Position numbers and translations under genes: made by a program. From Stomorhina lunata (lineage: Eukaryota; Arthropoda; Insecta; Diptera; Rhiniidae): a DNA stretch of 64,000 bases. Positions 57,901 to 64,000 of this stretch are shown here, in pieces (positions within the stretch are counted from its first letter, which is position 1; every line of letters starts with the position of its first letter). The DNA is taken from assembly GCA_933228675.1 (NCBI GenBank), contig OW121742.1:36650779-36714778 (forward strand). Direction: 5' to 3'. The notes under the pieces were generated by a model. The model worked only from the letters and a program-made list of their open reading frames with translations, was not told the DNA's origin and did no database searches.

Positions 57901-60780
57901 TTTTTCAAAAATTTCCTATTTTTATAGGAAATTTTTCAAAAATTTCCTATTTTTATAGGAAATTTTTCAAAAATTTCCTATTTTTATAGGAAATTTTTCA
58001 AAAATTTCCTATTTTTATAGGAAATTTGTCAAAAATTTCCTGTTTTTATAGGAAATTTTTCAAAAAATTCCTGTTTTTATAGGAAATTTTTCAAAAAATT
58101 CCTATTTTTATAGGAAATTTTTCAAAAAATTCCTATTTTTATAGGAAATTTTTCAAAAATTTTCTAATTTTACAGGAAATTTTTCAAAAATTTCCTATTT
58201 TTACAGGAATTTTTTCAAAAATTTCCTATTTTATAGGAAATTTTTCAAAAATTTCCTAATTTTATAGGAAATTTTTCAAAAATTTCCTAATTTTATAGGA
58301 AATTTTTCAAAAATTTCCTATTTTTATAGGAAATTTTTCAAAAATTTCCTATTTTTATAGGAAATTTTTCAAAAATTTCCTATTTTTATAGGAAATTTTT
58401 CAAAAATTTCCTATTTTTATAGGAAATTTTTCAAAAATTTCCTATTTTTATAGGAAATTTTTCAAAAATTTCCTGTTTTTATAGGAATTTTTTAAAAAAT
58501 TCCTATTTTTATAGGAAATTTTTCAAAAAATTCCTATTTTTATAGGAAATTTTTCAAAAATTTTCTATTTTTACAGGAAATTTTTCAAAAATTTCCTATT
58601 TTTACAGGAAATTTTTCAAAAATTTCCTATTTTATAGGAAATTTTTCAAAAATTTCCAAATTTTATAGGAAATTTTTCAAAAATTTCCTAATTTTATAGG
58701 AAATTTTTCAAAAATTTCCTATTTTTATAGGAAATTTTTCAAAAATTTCCTATTTTTATAGGAAATTTTTCAAAAATTTCCTATTTTTATAGGAAATTTT
58801 TCAAAAATTTCCTATTTTTATAGGAAATTTTTCAAAAATTTCCTATTTTTATAGGAAATTTTTCAAAAATTTCCTATTTTTATAGGAAATTTTTCAAAAA
58901 TTTCCTATATTTATAGGAAATTTTTCAAAAATGTCCTATTTTTATAGGAAATTTTTAAAAAATTTCCTATTTTTATAGGAAATTTTTCAAAAATTTCCTA
59001 TTTTTATAGGAAATTTTTCAAAAGTTTCCTATTTTTATAGGAAATTTTTCAAAAATTTCCTATTTTTATAGAAAATTTTTCAAAATTTTTCTATTTTTAT
59101 AGGAAATTTTTCAAAAATTTCCTATTTTTATAGGAAATTTTTCAAAAATTTCCTATTTTTATAGGAAATTTTTCAAAAATTTCCTATTTTTATAGGAAAT
59201 TTTTCAAAAATTTCCTATTTTTATAGGAAATTTTTCAAAAATTTCCTATTTTTATAGGAAATTTTTCAAAAATTTCCTATTTTTATAGGAAATTTTTCAA
59301 AAATTTCCTATTTTTATAGGAAATTTTTCAAAAATTTCCTATTTTTATAGGAAATTTTTCAAAAATTTCCTATTTTTATAGGAAATTTTTCAAAAATTTC
59401 CTATTTTTATAGGAAATTTTTCAAAAATTTCCTATTTTTATAGGAAATTTTTCAAAAATTTCCTATTTTTATAGGAAATTTTTCAAAAATTTCCTATTTT
59501 TATAGGAAATTTTTCAAAAATTTCCTATTTTTATAGGATATTTTTCAAAAATTTCCTATTTTTATAGGAAATTTTTCAAAAATTTCCTATTTTTATAGGA
59601 AATTTTTCAAAAATTTCCTATTTTTATAGGAAATTTTTCAAAAATTTCCTATTTTTATAGGAAATTTTTCAAAAATTTCCTATTTTTATAGGAAATTTTT
59701 CAAAAATTTCCTATTTTTATAGGAAATTTTTCAAAAATTTCCTATTTTTATAGGAAATTTTTCAAAAATTTCCTATTTTTATAGGAAATTTTTCAAAAAT
59801 TTCCTATTTTTATAGGAAATTTTTCAAAAATTTCCTATTTTTATAGGAAATTTTTCAAAAATTTCCTATTTTTATAGGAAATTTTTCAAAAATTTCCTAT
59901 TTTTATAGGAAATTTTTCAAAAATTTCCTATTTTTATAGGAAATTTTTCAAAAATTTCCTATTTTTATAGGAAATTTTTCAAAAATTTCCTATTTTTATA
60001 GGAAATTTTTCAAAAATTTCCTATTTTTATAGGAAATTTTTCAAAAATTTCCTATTTTTATAGGAAATTTTTCAAAAATTTCCTATTTTTATAGGAAATT
60101 TTTCAAAAATTTCCTATTTTTATAGGAAATTTTTCAAAAATTTCCTATTTTTATAGGAAATTTTTCAAAAATTTCCTATTTTTATAGGAAATTTTTCAAA
60201 AATTTCCTATTTTTATAGGAAATTTTTCAAAAATTTCCTATTTTTATAGGAAATTTTTCAAAAATTTCCTATTTTTATAGGAAATTTTTCAAAAATTTCC
60301 TATTTTTATAGGAAATTTTTCAAAAATTTCCTATTTTTATAGGAAATTTTTCAAAAATTTCCTATTTTTATAGGAAATTTTTCAAAAATTTCCTATTTTT
60401 ATAGGAAATTTTTCAAAAATTTCCTATTTTTATAGGAAATTTTTCAAAAATTTCCTATTTTTATAGGAAATTTTTCAAAAATTTCCTATTTTTATAGGAA
60501 ATTTTTCAAAAATTTCCTATTTTTATAGGAAATTTTTCAAAAATTTCCTATTTTTATAGAAAATTTTTCAAAAGTTTCCTATTTTTATAGGAAAATTTTC
60601 AAAAGTTTCCTATTTTTATAAAAGAATTTTTAAAAATTTCCTATTTTTATAGGAAATTTTTCAAAATTTCCTATTTTTATAGGAAATTTTTTGAAAATTT
60701 CATATTTTTATAGGAAATTTTTCAAAAACTTCCTATTTTTATAGGAAATTTTATAAAAATTTCCTATTTTTTATTAAACA
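54951..60780 (-). repeat. 31-bp satellite, longest block, mostly reverse orientation
   Basis: About 185 copies over 5.8 kb. 55140-55460 is a run with CCTAATTTTATAGG (one T shorter, A substituted); 55460-57080 is nearly pure; 57083-57350 is inverted; 57360-58700 shows a repeated order of variants (TTTACAGG, CCTATTTTATAGG, CCTAATTTTATAGG) at about 400-bp spacing; 58900-60560 is again nearly pure. Homogeneity over 1.5-kb stretches suggests recent amplification. Copy number in the assembly may be wrong. Confidence 0.96.
57083..57350 (+). repeat. Inverted segment within the 31-bp array
   Basis: Forward-oriented units inside a reverse array. Two rare units with AAATTTGCGATAAAAATAG at 57237 and 57298 are exact inverse counterparts of TATCGCAAATTT units at 57739 and 57678. 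Position pairs sum to the same value (114981), placing the symmetry centre near 57490. Confidence 0.9.
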
Positions 60781-61485
60781 ATTTTTAAAATTGTCTTATT
60801 TTTTATTAAAAGCAAAAACTTTAACATTACGAAATTTATTAACTAAAAAATGACTTTAAAATTTTTAACTAAATTATGACTCAGCTTGTTTATATTGTAG
60901 AATATCATCTTTTTTATTCTAAAAATGATAATATAATAAAAATTCGTTGTCACCAAATATCTCACGTACTCCGGTTTCATTGTAAAAATATGTTTGATAC
61001 GTCTTTTTTTTAATAAACCAGACAAATTTTTGCTGATTGTTAAAATTTTTTGTGAAAAAATTATTTTGGAATTTTTCAACATATTTTTATGCGATTAAGT
61101 CATGTACGTGTATATCTAATAATTGCATAAAAGTTTATTGACTCGAAATTTAATGAAATCAAAATTTTGAATAAAATAGAAAATGTTTCATAATTTAATC
61201 AATTTAATATTGATATATAAAAATATGAAAATATGAAATAATGAATTCATTCAGTTTTATAATAAAAACTATTTTTAGTTGCTGACATCAAATATATAAA
61301 ATTTTGCTTCTAACTAATTCATTAAAATATTTATTTATTAACATATATATTTTCCTTAATTAAACACCATCTAATATTTTCTAATGATTTCTTTATATGA
61401 CCTCACAATTAAATCAATAACATTTTCTTTTTATTTCAATAAAATAAACTCATTAATAACACTGTGCTACAACAAAAATAATTCC
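60781..61485. other. Non-coding spacer
   Basis: AT-rich; no supported gene. CACTGTGC at 61460-61467 precedes the next satellite by about 20 bp. Confidence 0.55.
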
Positions 61486-62690
61486 CATCAAAAATAGGAA
61501 ATTTTTAAAAACTTCCTATAAATAGACAATTTTCAAAAAAAGTCAATTTTCGATAAATTTCCTATAAATAGTTAATTTTCGAAAAATTTCCTGTAAATAG
61601 TCAATTTTTGAAAAATTTCCTAGAAATAGTCAATTTTCAAAAAATTTCTCATAAAAAGTCAATTTTCGAAAAATTTCCTATAAATAGTCAATTTTCGAAA
61701 AATTTCCTATAAATGTCAATTCTTGAAAAATTTCCTATAAATAGTAAATTTTTCTATAAATAGTCAATTTTTAAAANNNNNNNNNNNNNNNNNNNNNNNN
61801 NNNNNNNNNNNNNNNNNNNNNNNNNNNNNNNNNNNNNNNNNNNNNNNNNNNNNNNNNNNNNNNNNNNNNNNNNNNNNNNNNNNNNNNNNNNNNNNNNNNN
61901 NNNNNNNNNNNNNNNNNNNNNNNNNNNNNNNNNNNNNNNNNNNNNNNNNNNNNNNNNNNNNNNNNNNNNNNNNNNNTTCCTATATATAGTAAATTTTCGA
62001 AAAACTTCCTAAAAATAGTCAATTTTCGAAAAATTTCCTATAAATAGTAGAATTTCGAAAAAATTTCCTATAAATAGTAGAATTTCGAAAAAATTTCCTA
62101 TAAATACTCAATTTTGGAAAAATTTCCATAAACAGTTAATTTTCGACAAATTTCCTATAATTAAACAATTTTCGAAAAATTTTCTATAAAAAAGTAAATT
62201 TTCAAAAAATTTCTTATAAATAGTCAATTTTCGAAAAAAAAATTCTTAAAATTTCCTATAAATTGTCTATGTTCGAAAATTTTCCTATAAATAGTCAATT
62301 TCGAAAAATTTCCAAGAAATAGTATATTTTCGAAAAATTTTCTTTAAAAAGTACATTTTCTATAAATAGTCTATGTTCGAAAAATTTTAAATAAATAGTC
62401 AATTTCGAAAAATTTCCTAGAAATAGTTAATTTTCGAAAAATTTCCTATAAAAGTAAATTTTCTTAAAATTTTCTATAAATAGTCTGTTTTTGAAAAATT
62501 TCCTATAAATAGCAAATTTTCTTAAAATTTTCTTATAAATAGTCTATGTTCGAAAAATTACCTATTAATAGTCAATTTTCGAAAAAAAATTTTAAAAATT
62601 TCCTATAAATAGTCAATTTTCGAACAATTTTCTATAAAAAATAAATTTTCTTAAAATTTCCCATAAATTGTAAATTTTCAAAATTTAAGG
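61486..62690 (+). repeat. 29-bp satellite (CTATAAATAG / TTTTCGAAAA)
   Basis: About 40 diverged copies of a unit combining CCTATAAATAGTC with AATTTTCGAAAAATTTC. Both halves are dyads (CTATAAATAG; TTTTCGAAAA). Related to the 31-bp family through the AATTTT-n-AAAAATTTCCTAT part, but with a shorter spacer and a CpG at the second dyad. Interrupted by an assembly gap. Confidence 0.92.
61777..61976. other. Assembly gap (200 N)
   Basis: Exactly 200 unknown bases inside the 29-bp satellite. The round number suggests a scaffold gap of arbitrary size, so the array may be longer. Confidence 0.99.
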
Positions 62691-63754
62691 CTTAAATAAA
62701 ATTTTGATACAAAATTTTGAATTAAATTAATAAGAAACCCTTTCCACTTTTGACCCAATTTAAAAGCGTAGAATATTTTATCCTTGTAAAAATCTCATCA
62801 ACCACAATCTTTCCTTAAGCCTATAACCTCAAGTCATTATTTCTAACATTTAACATAACAAATGATATATCGTGATACTAAATTCAAAAGAGGCAAACAT
62901 TTAAATGTTTATAATGAATCTAAAATCTGTGTCTAACCTTTTCCCAACTAAACCAAATATTAGACAAATAGAGATTTTAAGACATTAAATAAAAAATTAT
63001 AACCTTTTTTTACTGCTTTCAAAAATATCACACGTCTTGATTGGGGTTTACACAAAAATTCTCACAACAATCTCAAAACGTATTCCCCTACAATCTTCCA
63101 TTATTTATTAGTAGAAAAAACGTTTAGAAATTTGCTAGAGTTATATCTACTACAAAAAAAAAAAAAATACATGAGAATATTTTATAGAAATACTGTGAGA
63201 ATTTTGGCAGCCCAAAACACGGGAAATATTAAGTAAGACTGAAGTCTAGTTTTAGGGTGCCAAAGAAAAGGAGTGGAATGAAAGGATGAGGGTAAGAATG
63301 TGATGGAATCTGTATAAAGTGACTTAAATCACATCATTAGATTCAGATGTTATCAAATGAAAAACGAGCAAATCCTTAAAGAGGTAAAATGAATATGTGA
63401 GACACATACATGCATAATACACACATACAAGGGCATTTAAATAACATTTAACACGTTACTTAAATTGAAAGATGTAGTGAGACAGACAGAGGGAAGAGAG
63501 ACACGCAAGTAATTTTCCTGTAATTTTTAAAAAGTTTAAATTGAAAGAAGTAAAGTATTCCTAGGAGATATTGTTAAAAGAGTTGATTTTGTATTTTATT
63601 CAATTTATTGTTATACTCATACATGTAAGTGCTGTTATTTATTTTGTCGTGGTAACGCAAAGAGGATGTGGGTTTTTGGGTAACGGAAGTAATATAAAAC
63701 TTATACTCGCACACATAAAAGCCATTAATTTTCACAGGAAGTCAGCAAGAATCA
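62691..63754. other. Non-coding spacer
   Basis: AT-rich DNA with purine-rich stretches (GAGACAGACAGAGGGAAGAG near 63479). The open frame 63571-63789 runs into satellite and has no recognisable product. Confidence 0.55.
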
Positions 63755-64000
63755 CTAAAAATAGGAAATTTTTTAAAAACTTCCTATAAAAATAAGAAAT
63801 TTTTGAAAAATTTCCTAAAATTAATAGGAATTTTTTGAAAAATTTGCTACTAAAAATAGGATTTTTTTTAATTTCTTATAAAAAAAAAAGAATTTTTTGA
63901 AAAATTTTCTATAAAATATTTTTCGAAATTTGAATATTTTTAACAAATTTTAAGAAATTTTTCGAAAAATTTCCTATAAATAGTCAATTTTCGAAAAATT
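63755..64000 (+). repeat. Satellite block running off the right edge
   Basis: Forward-oriented degenerate 31-bp units, changing at the very end into the 29-bp form (CTATAAATAGTCAATTTTCG). Both families therefore occur in one array, supporting common descent. Confidence 0.9.

Noticed and set aside
54951..60780. Centromere or telomere
   Set aside because: Satellites here are interspersed with intact genes and unique DNA, with frequent orientation changes and heterogeneous subfamilies; nothing shows centromeric function.
61771..62022. Open frame across the N run
   Set aside because: Made by reading through 200 unknown bases; not a real frame.

Overview
The window looks like nuclear DNA of a dipteran insect, most likely a calyptrate fly (blowfly, house fly or flesh fly type). 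It is very AT-rich, its genes have short GT-AG introns, and it carries odorant-receptor genes and a yellow-family gene of fly type. It also holds Tc1/mariner and hAT remnants, many dispersed repeats, and one 200-N assembly gap at 61777-61976. More than half of it is short-period satellite DNA.

Four genes can be supported. Three are intact odorant-receptor genes that I assign to the Or67d lineage, the Drosophila receptor for the male pheromone cis-vaccenyl acetate. Two are tandem head-to-tail duplicates on the + strand (13332-15472 and 16581-18016, 387 residues each). The third is more divergent, lies on the - strand facing them (21288-23442, 392 residues) and keeps an intron the duplicates lack. 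The fourth, on the - strand (40764-46072, 398 residues), encodes a secreted yellow/MRJP-family protein of yellow-g/g2 type. In Drosophila that type acts in ovarian follicle cells on the eggshell, and its locus is a follicle-cell amplicon. Its single intron is about 4.1 kb and is almost entirely satellite. In Drosophila both gene types lie on 3L, so their linkage here fits one ancestral chromosome element.

Layout: 1-1560, 31-bp satellite; 2355-6680, 30-32-bp satellite; 8703-9440, about 154-bp tandem repeat; 9829-10985, hAT element with perfect 8-bp target duplication; 11290-13015, 32-bp satellite with higher-order structure; 13275-18016, two Or67d-like genes; 18150-20168, 12-bp minisatellite; 20187-21220, terminal-inverted-repeat element; 21288-23484, third Or67d-like gene; 23690-30425, satellites, dispersed elements and an element carrying tRNA-like sequences; 31822-32752, dead Tc1/mariner copy; 33113-39660, decayed satellites; 40764-46072, yellow-g/g2 with satellite intron; 46600-64000, further satellite blocks separated by gene-free AT-rich DNA.

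The most unusual content is the satellite family. Three sequence families (31, 30-32 and 29 bp) share one design, two dyad-symmetric modules alternating in every unit. The array flips strand orientation repeatedly, sometimes for one unit, and once as an approximately 0.27-kb inverted duplication around 57490. Separate arrays have fixed different arm mutations. The three receptor promoters share an initiator plus a downstream element at exactly +28.
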